DNA of 64,000 nt from Candidatus Poribacteria bacterium (GTDB lineage: Bacteria > Poribacteria > WGA-4E > WGA-3G): contig JAJEDN010000080.1 of assembly GCA_022821495.1 (NCBI GenBank), positions 1 to 64,000 on the forward strand, read 5' to 3'. This document shows, in pieces, positions 19,465-29,900 of this stretch. A program made the position numbers and the translations under genes. Below the pieces are notes generated by a model. It had not been told where the DNA came from, did not search any database, and saw only the letters and a program-made list of their open reading frames with translations. Position 1 is the first letter of the stretch. Every line of letters starts with the position of its first letter.

Positions 19465-20601
19465 ATGAAAATCACACAAATTGAAGCCTTCGCGCTCCGA
19501 TACCAAAAGGAAAAACCAGCCGAACAACAGACAGACAATTATTACTTACCAGACGAAGGGTGGCGTTGCATCTACGCACGCCATCACGAAACAATGGTCG
19601 TCCGAATCACCACATCGGACGGCATCGTCGGCTACGGTGAAGGACAGAGCCCTGTCTCACCGCGCACATCGAAAACGATTGTTGAGGAGTTATGTCACCC
19701 CATACTCATCGGAAAAGACCCGTTTGATGTGGAATACCTCTGGCAACGGATGTTCACAGCGATGCGCGAGCGCGGGCACTACACGGGTTTCTTCATTGAT
19801 GCACTCGCGGGCTGTGATATCGCGCTCTGGGATATCATCGGGCAAGCGACGGGGAAACCGGTTCACAAAGTGCTTGGTGGTCGGTATCGGGATACAATTC
19901 CGTTGTACGCCGGTGTGGGTGGTAGCACACCTGAAGCCGCGGCAGCCAGAGCTGCTGAATATGTTGCCCAGGGATATGGCGGATTGAAGATTCACGCAAC
20001 ACAGGACCGCTCGGCAATTTTGGAGATCGTCGCTGCTGTCCGGGAGCGCGTAGGTCCACAAATTAAATTGATGGTCGATGTTCATACGCAGTACAGCGTA
20101 CCGGAAGCGACGCTGCTCGGACGCGGGCTTGAGGCATTGGACGTGATGTGGTTAGAGTCACCGACGGCACCCGAAGACATCCCTGGACAAGCCGCATTGG
20201 CAGACGCATTAGATATGTCCGTCGCGATTGGGGAATGGACACGCACCCGTTTTGAATTGCGGGAGGTATTTGAACGGCGCGCCTGCGATATCACGATGCC
20301 CGATATTGCGCGCACCGGACTCACAGAGGGGAAACGGATTGCCAGCCTCGCCGATACTTATAACATTCCGGTGACACCGCACATCGGTGGCGGTGGTATC
20401 TTGTCGATTGCCGCGACAGTCCAATTTTCCGCGACGATTCCGAACTTCCTTATCATGGAACATTCGCCGGAGGCGTACGAAATGAAAGGACAGATTACCA
20501 CGCGAAAACCGACAGTCAAAGACGGAGCCTTCATCCTTGACGATACCCCCGGCCTCGGTATTACTATTGATACTGCAGTATTGGAAGCCTTTGCAATCTG
20601 A
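19465..20601 (+). CDS. Mandelate racemase/muconate lactonizing enzyme (enolase superfamily)
   Basis: DIALWDIIGQATGKPVHKVLGGRYRDTIPLYAG, GGLKIHATQD, LMVDVHTQYS, MPDIARTGLTEG. Confidence 0.92.
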   Translation: MKITQIEAFALRYQKEKPAEQQTDNYYLPDEGWRCIYARHHETMVVRITTSDGIVGYGEGQSPVSPRTSKTIVEELCHPILIGKDPFDVEYLWQRMFTAMRERGHYTGFFIDALAGCDIALWDIIGQATGKPVHKVLGGRYRDTIPLYAGVGGSTPEAAAARAAEYVAQGYGGLKIHATQDRSAILEIVAAVRERVGPQIKLMVDVHTQYSVPEATLLGRGLEALDVMWLESPTAPEDIPGQAALADALDMSVAIGEWTRTRFELREVFERRACDITMPDIARTGLTEGKRIASLADTYNIPVTPHIGGGGILSIAATVQFSATIPNFLIMEHSPEAYEMKGQITTRKPTVKDGAFILDDTPGLGITIDTAVLEAFAI

Positions 20602-20629
20602 CAACTGACAACTGAAAACTGATAACTAA

Positions 20630-21577
20630 TCAATATCCCTTTTCTTTGTCTACTACGTTGACCAATGGTTCACCGTTCACATATTTGTGCATGTTGTCAA
20701 TAAACAACTCCATTGCGCGTTTGGCGATGTTCTGTGACGCACCCGCCGTATGTGACGTTAAAATCACGTTCGGAAACGTCCACAGTGGATTGTCCGCTGG
20801 ACACGGCTCCGTATAAGTCACATCCAATCCCGCACCCGCCAATTTTCCACTCTCCAACGCAGCAATGAGTGCCGCCTCGTCAACCACCTTACCGCGACTC
20901 ACATTGATGAAGAAGCATCCCTCTGGCAAGGCATCGAACTCTGCATGCGATAGCAATTTATGGGTTTGGGGTGTGATGGGACAGCATACCGTCAAGACTT
21001 CAGAACGGGACAAAAACTCCGGCAGCCAATCGAGTTGTCCCAACGCATCTACAGTGTCGGGTTTGTCCATGGGTTCCGGGTCTACGGCAATCACGTTGAA
21101 GTCGAACGCCTTGGCGCGTTGTGCGACTGCCCTACCGATACCGCCAAGCCCAAGGATGCCCATTGTCATTCCTGATACCTCAACACACGGTAGCCATTTC
21201 CACTCTTTTTCTTGCATCAGATCGAGTTGCGTGTTAATCCCACGGGTCAGTGCCAGGAGTAGCGCGAACGCGTGCTCCGCAAGTTGTGGTCCATACAGAC
21301 GCTTGCTGTTTATTAATGTAATAGGGCTCTCTTTAAAAGCCTGATACATTGAACCTTCGACACCGACGAAAGGCTGCATCACCCATTGGAGGGATTCTGC
21401 ATGTGGGAATGCCGACTCGGACAGCGTTCCGTAAAGGATTTCAACATCTGAGAGATGATCGCTAAGAGACTCGCCTTCCGGCAGAAAGTTGATTTCCATC
21501 TCCGGTGGGGCATCCTGCAGCATATCCGCGACCTCTTGGCTGATCCCACTGGCAATCAGCACCTTGATTTTAGCCAT
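20630..21577 (-). CDS. D-2-hydroxyacid dehydrogenase
   Basis: MGILGLGGIGRAVAQRAKAF, INVSRGKVVDEAALIAAL, ILTSHTAG. Confidence 0.92.
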   Translation of the reverse strand: MAKIKVLIASGISQEVADMLQDAPPEMEINFLPEGESLSDHLSDVEILYGTLSESAFPHAESLQWVMQPFVGVEGSMYQAFKESPITLINSKRLYGPQLAEHAFALLLALTRGINTQLDLMQEKEWKWLPCVEVSGMTMGILGLGGIGRAVAQRAKAFDFNVIAVDPEPMDKPDTVDALGQLDWLPEFLSRSEVLTVCCPITPQTHKLLSHAEFDALPEGCFFINVSRGKVVDEAALIAALESGKLAGAGLDVTYTEPCPADNPLWTFPNVILTSHTAGASQNIAKRAMELFIDNMHKYVNGEPLVNVVDKEKGY

Positions 21578-21721
21578 TGATAATCTCCTTCGTTGTAATA
21601 TTTCCTGTGATAATCATTCACATAAACCGAAGTTTATCACAGATTGCGGAGACTGTCAACAAACTATACCAAACGGAGATTTCATAGGTTGGGTAGAGCG
21701 CAACGAAATTTTGACGAAACA

Positions 21722-24700
21722 CTATTCCGTAAGCGTGAAGCGAAGCACACCACGACCAATGGTCCCAATGTAAAGCGTCTTACCCGCAACAACAAGCGAG
21801 GTGACACGATTCGGGATTTCTGGCGTAACCTGTTTCCATGTGTTAGCGTCCTTTTTCAATTGATACACGTGTCGCGCTGGATGCGCGTGGCTGTCTGAAA
21901 TACCATATACCGTCGTGCCATCTACAGCAAATTTGTCTATAACCAGCATTGCGCCATCCACGTCGGCTGTTTCGTGCCAATCGGTCCCATCACTGGAATA
22001 TATTACCCCTTTGTCGGTGGCTACGTAAAGGATTGACCCCGCGAAGGCAATGATTTTGAAACGTGAAATAGGAAACGGGAGGTTCGCGGTAACATTGTTC
22101 CAGGTGTCTCCCTCATCAAACGATTGAAAGAGTTCTCCATCCTCTTTGCCGGCATAAACGGTACGACCCGACGCAGCGAGTTTTAGACCGCCAGGCACAC
22201 GAAAGCCAGAGCTATCAGAATCCTCACCAGAAGTGGGCTTTCCACCATCTGTTAATCTTGTGTCGGACCATTCAGTCGTGCCAGGTTTCCATCTAAATAG
22301 TTTCCTGTTGTGTTCAACATAGTACGTTTCTCCGCTAACAGCAAATTTTCCGGAACGACCCAACGCAATAAGTTTATCCAGCTCTTGATAACGTTCATCA
22401 AGCGCGCCCCTTAACTTTTTCAGATCATAATCTTCAAAGTCTATTGGTTCATCCACCTTGAAGTTCTGCTTAGCCTCCTCCGTAAGTGCATTCCAAAAAG
22501 AGTATTGTCTTTTGTCCAACCACTCCTGTAACCACTCCTGTTCGTCTAGATTGACCCTTTCAAAAGTGGGGACTCCAAGAATGGCAGTGAATCTGTCGTC
22601 CTCAGCAGATAGGCGAAAAAATCGAGCAGCCATTTTCTTCTCGCCTCTCACATATACGCTTCCATCGAATTTTGCTAAACCGGTAATATTATCAATCCCA
22701 CCAATAGAAAGCAGTGTCCACGATTCACCACCATCGGTTGAACTCACAATTCCATCTGTAGTCTCCGCGTAGAGTTTACCGTTAGCAGCAACTAAATTCG
22801 TGACATCTGTACTCACGATCCCTGTATTGAATTGATGCCACGACTCACCGCCATCGGTTGTTCGATGAACGCCCGTCGCGCCACCTATGTAGAAAGTCTT
22901 TGCGTCTAACATCATAACTGGAAGCGCATACCATCGCCCCTTTAACATACCCTGTAAATTCAATGAAAACCAAGTTTCACCAGTATCAACTGAGTAGAAT
23001 AGGTTCAGCTTGTCTGATACCATAACCTTTGCTCCTGATGCGAATATCTTAATGTGTGATTTAAGGTTGATTTCAGATCCGGAGCGTCCATTTTCTAAAT
23101 TTGTGATAACCTTCGAGAATTCAATAAGAGATCCGTCCTTCAACATCTTTTCATTCTCCACTTTTTTTCTCGGATTTACGGCATACCATGTATCGCCCAA
23201 ATCGGTTGAGCGATAAAGAGACCACCAAGTATCACCTATCATCGTTGCTTTAACCTGCATCCCAACCTGACTTGTGAACTGCTTTCCTACAGCGGCATAG
23301 AGTCGGTGTCCCGCAACTGCCAAGGCATAAACAGGCAGTTTTTGTCCGTGCCTATCTGCCTGCGTCAGGGATAATTGTTCCCATGTCCCACCATTGCGTC
23401 GATAAAGACCATCATCTGTTCCTGCAAATACGGAATTTTCAACGACAGCGAGTGCATGATTTTTTTCCCCCCCTAAACCGTCTTTCAGAGGTATCCATGA
23501 TTCACCACTATCCTCGGAGAGATAAATTCCGTCATTCAGGGCGAGATAAATTGCAATATCAGTTTCCGCACCAGACACACTATCCGTTACCACTATATCA
23601 ATAGGGAGATCTTTTGGATGCGTCCCGAGTGCATTCCAAGTTCCACCCCGATCTGTGGAAGCCAATACCTCTGTATCGGTGGCATAGTATAAGGTATCTC
23701 GGTGTTCTGTCATCGGCCACCATCCGATTTGCGTATATGCTGTATAGACAGAGGGCGCATCGCTGGTAATCAGTTTCCATGCACGCTTACCAGCTGTAAG
23801 CCTATAAAGCCCCACAGCAGTCCCTGCGTAGATATCACCAGAGGTTGTCTCGAAGAGGCTGAGCACTCTCCCACCTTCTGGTCCCTTTGCCTGGATCCAT
23901 TGCGGTTTGGGCGTTGGGATCTCGGCTTCATCAGCAACAACTGCTGCGAAAAGCGGGGCATCCGGTTTCTGACCGACTCCGGGGCTTTTACCGGGGGTAA
24001 CTGAATTGCCTGCCTGATTCCGAGCCGCAGGTTTTGCTGATGCGTCTAAGATAAAGCGTGCTTCGATAATCTCAACAGTCGGTTCCGAGGTGGCATTTAA
24101 ATTGTAGGGTTTCTGGAAGCGGGAGAGGTACTGTGTGCCGACACCGATGAGTAGGAAGATTATGACAGCAGAGGCTGCAGAGATTACCCACGGTCGCACG
24201 GGTTTATTGGCAGAAGTTTTGACTGGAGGCGTACGAGAAATTTTACGCATAATATCCTCTGTCAGGTAAGCAGACAGTTGAAAACTGTCAAGGGATTGTC
24301 GGATCATGTCTTCCTCCTTCTTTAAACGGTTGCGCGCCCGACTGAGGCGGCTTCTGACAGTATTGGCGGAGACACCAAGAAACTCACCGATGGCTTCAGA
24401 TGTCATTTCTCCAAAGTAATAGAGTGTTATCACTGTCCGTTCACTTTCAGGCAATTTTTGTAGAAGTTTTTTGACGATTTCGCGACGCGTTTCGTCGGCT
24501 TGGGTCGCCTGTTTTTCTGCCATGTATCGGGAGTATGGCATCTGCTCCATCTCACTATCATCAAGCGTTTCTAAAGATTCTAATGGCTGTGGATGCTTTC
24601 GGTGCCAGTCTGAACACAAGTGCGACGCGATCACATAGAGCCATCCAGCAAATAAGTTGTGGTTTTTCAAGGTACCAAGTTTCTGATACGCCTTGAGAAA

Positions 24701-24865
24701 CGCGTCTTGTGTGATTTCCTGTGCGATGTGAAAGTCGCCGATTTTGCGCCATGCCAGCGTGTGAACGCCTTTCTGATACTTTTTGACTAAGCATCCAAAC
24801 GCTTCTGGGTTGCCTTGTAGTACCTGTTGAATAAGTTCAGCATCTTTCAATATCATTCCGCGCAC
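21722..24865 (-). CDS. ECF-type RNA polymerase sigma factor fused to TM segment and BNR/YCF48-like beta-propeller
   Basis: N-term sigma region 2 (AQEITQDAFLKAYQKL) and region 4 (SERTVITLYYFGEMTSEAIGEFLGVSANTVRSRLSRARNRLKK), TM (WVISAASAVIIFLLIGVG), then repeated SxDxGxxW motifs. Confidence 0.9.
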   Translation of the reverse strand: MRGMILKDAELIQQVLQGNPEAFGCLVKKYQKGVHTLAWRKIGDFHIAQEITQDAFLKAYQKLGTLKNHNLFAGWLYVIASHLCSDWHRKHPQPLESLETLDDSEMEQMPYSRYMAEKQATQADETRREIVKKLLQKLPESERTVITLYYFGEMTSEAIGEFLGVSANTVRSRLSRARNRLKKEEDMIRQSLDSFQLSAYLTEDIMRKISRTPPVKTSANKPVRPWVISAASAVIIFLLIGVGTQYLSRFQKPYNLNATSEPTVEIIEARFILDASAKPAARNQAGNSVTPGKSPGVGQKPDAPLFAAVVADEAEIPTPKPQWIQAKGPEGGRVLSLFETTSGDIYAGTAVGLYRLTAGKRAWKLITSDAPSVYTAYTQIGWWPMTEHRDTLYYATDTEVLASTDRGGTWNALGTHPKDLPIDIVVTDSVSGAETDIAIYLALNDGIYLSEDSGESWIPLKDGLGGEKNHALAVVENSVFAGTDDGLYRRNGGTWEQLSLTQADRHGQKLPVYALAVAGHRLYAAVGKQFTSQVGMQVKATMIGDTWWSLYRSTDLGDTWYAVNPRKKVENEKMLKDGSLIEFSKVITNLENGRSGSEINLKSHIKIFASGAKVMVSDKLNLFYSVDTGETWFSLNLQGMLKGRWYALPVMMLDAKTFYIGGATGVHRTTDGGESWHQFNTGIVSTDVTNLVAANGKLYAETTDGIVSSTDGGESWTLLSIGGIDNITGLAKFDGSVYVRGEKKMAARFFRLSAEDDRFTAILGVPTFERVNLDEQEWLQEWLDKRQYSFWNALTEEAKQNFKVDEPIDFEDYDLKKLRGALDERYQELDKLIALGRSGKFAVSGETYYVEHNRKLFRWKPGTTEWSDTRLTDGGKPTSGEDSDSSGFRVPGGLKLAASGRTVYAGKEDGELFQSFDEGDTWNNVTANLPFPISRFKIIAFAGSILYVATDKGVIYSSDGTDWHETADVDGAMLVIDKFAVDGTTVYGISDSHAHPARHVYQLKKDANTWKQVTPEIPNRVTSLVVAGKTLYIGTIGRGVLRFTLTE

Positions 24866-25224
24866 CCTCTGGAATCGTCTTATCTTTTAACTTAAGTGAC
24901 GGGTTTTAGGCAGGATCTGTTGCATTATTTTATGATGCTAAACTGTGGACTGAAAATAGTGAACAATGATATAATCTCTGATAGGGGTAAATATCCTTTC
25001 TAAGTTAGAGTTTTGTTCAACTGTAACTTTAGGATATTTACCTTATTTCGTTAACTGTTTTGGCACAGGTATTGAATTAAGTAAACACTTTCCTTTAGCA
25101 CAAGACTGTTCATAGAGGAAAGGCTTCCTTGCCCATCTTTCAAAAGGTGTCCTATTATTTTTCCATGTCCCTATAATTGTCTGAATCACGGATTTTCGCG
25201 GATGACGCGGATGACGCGGAATTT

Positions 25225-25331
25225 TATAGTAAAATCCGAAAATATGTTTACACTTCGCACCGTCGTAGGGGCTGGGTAACCCAGCCCCTACGAACCTACC
25301 ATGTGTGCAAATAATTATGGGATTTACTATA
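25225..25331 (+). mobile_element. TATAGTAAA-ended MITE-like element, copy A
   Basis: TATAGTAAAATCCGAAAATA ... TAATTATGGGATTTACTATA; internal perfect hairpin CGTAGGGGCTGGG-TAA-CCCAGCCCCTACG. Confidence 0.7.
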
Positions 25332-25352
25332 AAAGTTTATGGAGATAATCTT

Positions 25353-25943
25353 ATGCGAATCAAAATTGTCGCTGATGTTGGGGAGGAACTTACCCTCCCC
25401 GTTAACTACAACCACCTGCTTGCAGGTGTCATCTATCGGTTCCTTGCTGAGTCCGACCCTGAATATGCGTCCTTTCTCCACGAGGAAGGCTACCGCGCTG
25501 CAGAGAAACGTTTCAAACTCTTCACCTTCTCACAACTCATGGCGGAACGCCGACGCATCAGCGGCGACAAGATCCATTTCCGTTCAACTTTAACGTGGTA
25601 CGTCTCCTCCCCAGTAGAACGTTTTCTCTCCCATTTCGCCGACACGCTCTTAACCGAGGGCCGACTATCCCTTGCACAGCGTCAGTTACCCATCAAGGAT
25701 GTCACTATACCGCGCATCCCCCGTTTCCAATCAGAGATGCGTTTCCGATGCCTCTCTCCGGTTGTGATGACCACGATCCGTGAGCATAACGGTAAACAAG
25801 CGATGCACTATTGTATGCCCGACGATCCCGCGCTCTCCGAACTCATCCGTCAAAACTTAATCCGCAAACACGAGGCAATCCTCGGTCGCGTCCCAAATGA
25901 CGACACCTTGAGTTTTGCTTTTGATAAAACCTATATCAACTGA
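25353..25943 (+). CDS. cas6: CRISPR-associated endoribonuclease Cas6, apparently C-terminally truncated
   Basis: LPVNYNHLLAGVIYRFL, FLHEEGY, KRFKLFTFSQL, FRCLSPVVMTT, YCMPDDPALSELIRQNLIRKHEAILG; ends before the expected C-terminal G-rich loop. Confidence 0.75.
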   Translation: MRIKIVADVGEELTLPVNYNHLLAGVIYRFLAESDPEYASFLHEEGYRAAEKRFKLFTFSQLMAERRRISGDKIHFRSTLTWYVSSPVERFLSHFADTLLTEGRLSLAQRQLPIKDVTIPRIPRFQSEMRFRCLSPVVMTTIREHNGKQAMHYCMPDDPALSELIRQNLIRKHEAILGRVPNDDTLSFAFDKTYIN

Positions 25944-26046
25944 TTGCCGAATATAAAGACAACCCCCTAAAGAATCAGAATCAGAATCAACGGTATGAAT
26001 GCCGTGTGGCATTCACTGCCCCTTATCGGGAACTTTTGATTGCCGA

Positions 26047-26112
26047 ATACAAAGACAACCCCCTAAATCCCCCTTATCAGGGGGACTTTAAGGAGGAATG
26101 CGTAAGTCCTCA
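26047..26112. repeat. Fragment of CCCCCTTATCAGGGGG / AGGACTTACGCAT repeat family
   Basis: AACCCCCTAAATCCCCCTTATCAGGGGGACTTTAAGGAGGAATGCGTAAGTCCT. Confidence 0.6.
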
Positions 26113-26218
26113 CCAATTGATTTGGCATCTGCATTTGGAGATGTGTTATAATTTTATCAAGCACAGAAAACTATCATACAACAGATAATCAACACATCAC
26201 ACAAAAGGATTCTCAAGA

Positions 26219-26881
26219 ATGCGAACGCCAAACGTTTCAGACGCAAAGGAAAAGATCCAAGTCATCAAATATCTCGATGTCGGAGACATGACAATCACAG
26301 GTTCAGGGAAGGTCAGCGATAAGGCTTTTTACGCGGCGAAGGAAATCATTTTAACAATCACTTCTAAACACCCAGAAATCCTTAACAAACTTGCAGGATA
26401 TGAATTCATCCTGATCGCGCCAAGGGAAAGTATCACAGCCTCTCTCGGATGGGAGGAGAGCAAGTCGCGTCTTGCAGGTCTCGCTTTAACACCGCAAGAG
26501 TCTCTGGGGTTTCCGGGTCGATTCGCCTCTTATATCGAAAAGAAAAAGAAACCGAACATGGACGTGTTTGTTCACGAGTTCGGGCATGCAGTCCATTCTG
26601 TTATTTCAAAGATGGACCCGGAGTTCGATAGATTATTGAATCAAGCCTACGATCAGGCGATGAAACTCGGATTATGGGCAGATAAGTATTTTGCTGTCGA
26701 TAATTGGAAGTTAGAATCCTCGCCGATAGACGAGTATTGGGCAGAAGGTGTGCGGATGTGGTATTATGTCGGTAAAGATCAGGAATTCAAAAATAGAAAT
26801 GCGTTCAAGAAATATGATCATGGACTCACGAAGCTGCTGGGTCGATGGCTATCCGAAAAAGATATCCCACTGGAATACTAA
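26219..26881 (+). CDS. Putative gluzincin-like zinc metallopeptidase
   Basis: VFVHEFGHAVHSV (HExxH) and downstream DEYWAEGVRMWY candidate third ligand. Confidence 0.6.
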   Translation: MRTPNVSDAKEKIQVIKYLDVGDMTITGSGKVSDKAFYAAKEIILTITSKHPEILNKLAGYEFILIAPRESITASLGWEESKSRLAGLALTPQESLGFPGRFASYIEKKKKPNMDVFVHEFGHAVHSVISKMDPEFDRLLNQAYDQAMKLGLWADKYFAVDNWKLESSPIDEYWAEGVRMWYYVGKDQEFKNRNAFKKYDHGLTKLLGRWLSEKDIPLEY

Positions 26882-26900
26882 AGCCTTACGCAGCCCGATC

Positions 26901-26927
26901 GCAGGCGGGGTTTCAAACCCCGCCTGC
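26901..26927. repeat. REP-like palindrome GCAGGCGGGGTTT-C-AAACCCCGCCTGC
   Basis: Perfect 13-bp arms; related copies near 30183, 39855, 49609, 59338. Confidence 0.8.
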
Positions 26928-26988
26928 TAAAAAATCTTTCTACAAGTCCCCTGATAAGCGGAATTTAAGGGGTTGCTTTAGCGGGATG

Positions 26989-29900
26989 CTACAGTGGCGG
27001 TAATCCCTCAACAATTTCGACTGTCTGGAGACTCACAGAGATAACACGCGCTATCAAATCCACGATGTACCGAGGCTGATCCTCACGGTTCGGATCGTTC
27101 ACAATCCCACTCCGTTTGTCCACCTTCACACGATACTGATCTATGACCCACTCCAACGCGGAACGGTTGCCTAACTTGTACGCATAAACCTCCGCAGGAA
27201 TACCGTCGAGTGTCAGGAAATCGTTGTATTTCAAGTGCGTCTTGTCTTTGGAGAGGTTCATCTTTTCGACGTGCCAATCTATTTTCATCCCCGGTGTTTC
27301 AATGGCTTCCAGTCCGTCGTATTTCGGGGCGGATTCGTAGTTGATGTGGAGGTCTGCTAACGCTGCGCCTGCGTTGGCGAATCCCCAGAAATCTTCGGCG
27401 AACGGGATATGCGGCAAGTCGCGTTTGAGGTTCATCTCGTATCTCTCACGATAGACAGGGTGGTGCAAGAGCGCGTAATTGTAGTGGAAGATGTCCCATT
27501 TGGTGATGGTGTCGTCGGTGTAATGGTCTCGGAATTCCGTCAATGCCCAATCGGTGATGTTCTCTTGTCGGTTCGCGCCGTCTTCGTCGTAGGTATAGAA
27601 AGGGAAGCATTGAGAACCACCTTGTGGCAAAATATCAGGAATTTTGTTTGTGAGCAGCGCGAACATTGACCACTCTCTGCCGACCTTAATCCATATCACC
27701 TGATTCTCTTTTTCAGTCTCAGGATTGGGAAAAATGGATGGAAACATGTATAAAACATCGCTCATTATCCGGTCAAAGTAAAGGTTTGATTTGGTGAAAG
27801 GACGATAGAGGGCGGTTCTCGTCTTATATTTTGTATATTCAGCAGTTGTTCCGCGTTTTAATTTTACCTTTAAGTCCCGGCTCCAAGCGATCTTTGTGTC
27901 ATCATACACTACAAAGTCATCAATATTCGCGGCTTTGTTCTCTGCCCGTTTCCATCTATCCGCTTCTGTATTGTAGGTTCTACTCATCTGTTGAATGTTC
28001 GCAGTTAGTACATTTTGGTTGAAGTTATAACTCCAAGCGTCACGGTTGGTTTTAACACCGCTACTGTAGGTTTTGAAAATCACACTTGACGCTGCATTCT
28101 TGCTTGCTTTTGCTTCTTTAGTTCCGATCGGAATAAAGGTATCAAATTCGGCGTGAAGTCCTTCGGTGAGCCATGTGTGTCGCGCATCTGGTTCAATCGT
28201 TCGCCATACAATATTACCTACATGTTGGTGTTCATTAAGAAAGTCGAACTTCTGTTTTTTATTCCATAGATCATCGGTACGATAATAAAAAATACGGGAT
28301 GTTTTGGATTGATCTTGTTTTGTTTTGACGAACAGGTTAATGCTCACACCGACCCGAATTCCGAACACATTTGTATCTGAGGCCTTCAATCCCTTCCGCG
28401 CATTCCCACCCAAATCGAAAATATAAATCGCGTCGAAATTGTCTGCGAGATGTTTTCGCATACCGTCGAACGCTGTTCCATCAAGGAATCCACTGTTTGT
28501 TACGAATGCTATAACGCCTTCCTCACCGATTCGTTCCGATGCCCACAAAATCGACTTGACATACGGATCATAAAGTGCGTTTCTATTCGTTGCTTTGGAA
28601 TCTGCGACATAGGTGTCCCGTATCAGTTTATCCATTGCCTGATACTTCCGATTTTTATTATTGTCATTCTCGTTAACCTGCCATGCGTTGTAAGGGGGGT
28701 TACCGATAACGACGAACATATCCGCTGCCTTTTGTTGCTTCACACGTTCTGTGTTTTCACGCGTGAAGAGTTCGCCTTGCTCCTGCTCCAGCAACTCAAA
28801 CGTATCGGCAAGCGCGATGCCTTCAAAGGGTAGATACGTCTCCGTCCGTTGAAAGTACTCCTGCTCGATGTTCAAACTCGCAATGTAATAAGGCAGGAGC
28901 ATCACCTCGTTGCAATGGAGTTCGTGGCGGTATTTCTCCTCTAACGCCGTGCCGCGAATATCCTGCATGAGCCGGACGATGAAGTTACCTGTGCCGACAA
29001 ACGGATCAATGATATGCACACCACTGTCCGACAGCGATCGGTTGAACTCGGTTTTCAAGATATGTTCAACGCTTTTCACCATGAAATCGACGATCGGTTG
29101 CGGCGTATAGACGATGCCGTGTGTATCCGCGACATCTTCGGAGAATCCTTGAAAAAACTTCTCGTAGAATGTATTGAGGAAATGCTGTTTTTGGGAGAAA
29201 TCCTTGCAGAGTGTCGCTGCCTGCTCAATCGCGACATAGAACCGATCTAAGGGTGCGAGAAACGCATCACGACTCACGGCGTGCCGCATGAGTGCGTCGC
29301 TGACGTTTTCAATCTCGCGGGCGATGATATTTCGGCGTGTGAAATCTGACCGTTCAAAAACCGTGCGGAAAATGCGTTCGGTGAGGATGTGTTGGATAAG
29401 CATCTCTTCGACAGCGTCCTGTGAGAGTTCGGGGTTGATTGCGGTACGGCAAGTCTCGTAGAAATCGCCAAAAGCCTCTTTGAACGCCGGATCCGTCTCG
29501 TGGCGTTGTTCGATGAGTTCTTTCAACTTGTTCGCGAGGTCGGGCACATGTTCTCTGAAGTCGGTAACCGCCGTCTGCCAGTTACCGAGTGCCGGTGCGG
29601 TATAAGCGAACAGATATTGGAGTGCTGCGATCAGTTGCGCGGGGTCGGTGATGTCTACATCCAGCGCGACCTGTCCATTTTGGTAGAGGATAATTCGCTG
29701 CGGCGTTTGGAAGAAGGTATTGTCGAGAGGGTAGCCCGCGTCCCGTTTTTCCGAGACAGCTTTAGGAAGGTCGTCATCTATATCTTTCGCTTCCCAATAA
29801 GCGAAAGGCAGCCCGAATTCGTCGAGGATCGCGCCGTCAACAACGATACGGTTTCCTTTGGGTGTGCGCATCGGATACTGTGGGATGAGTGTGGCGTTCA

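Noticed and set aside
26006-26188. 60-aa ORF after cas6 as a possible Cas6 C-terminus by frameshift
   Set aside because: Reads NPLNPPYQGDFKEE repeat sequence and lacks any G-rich loop.
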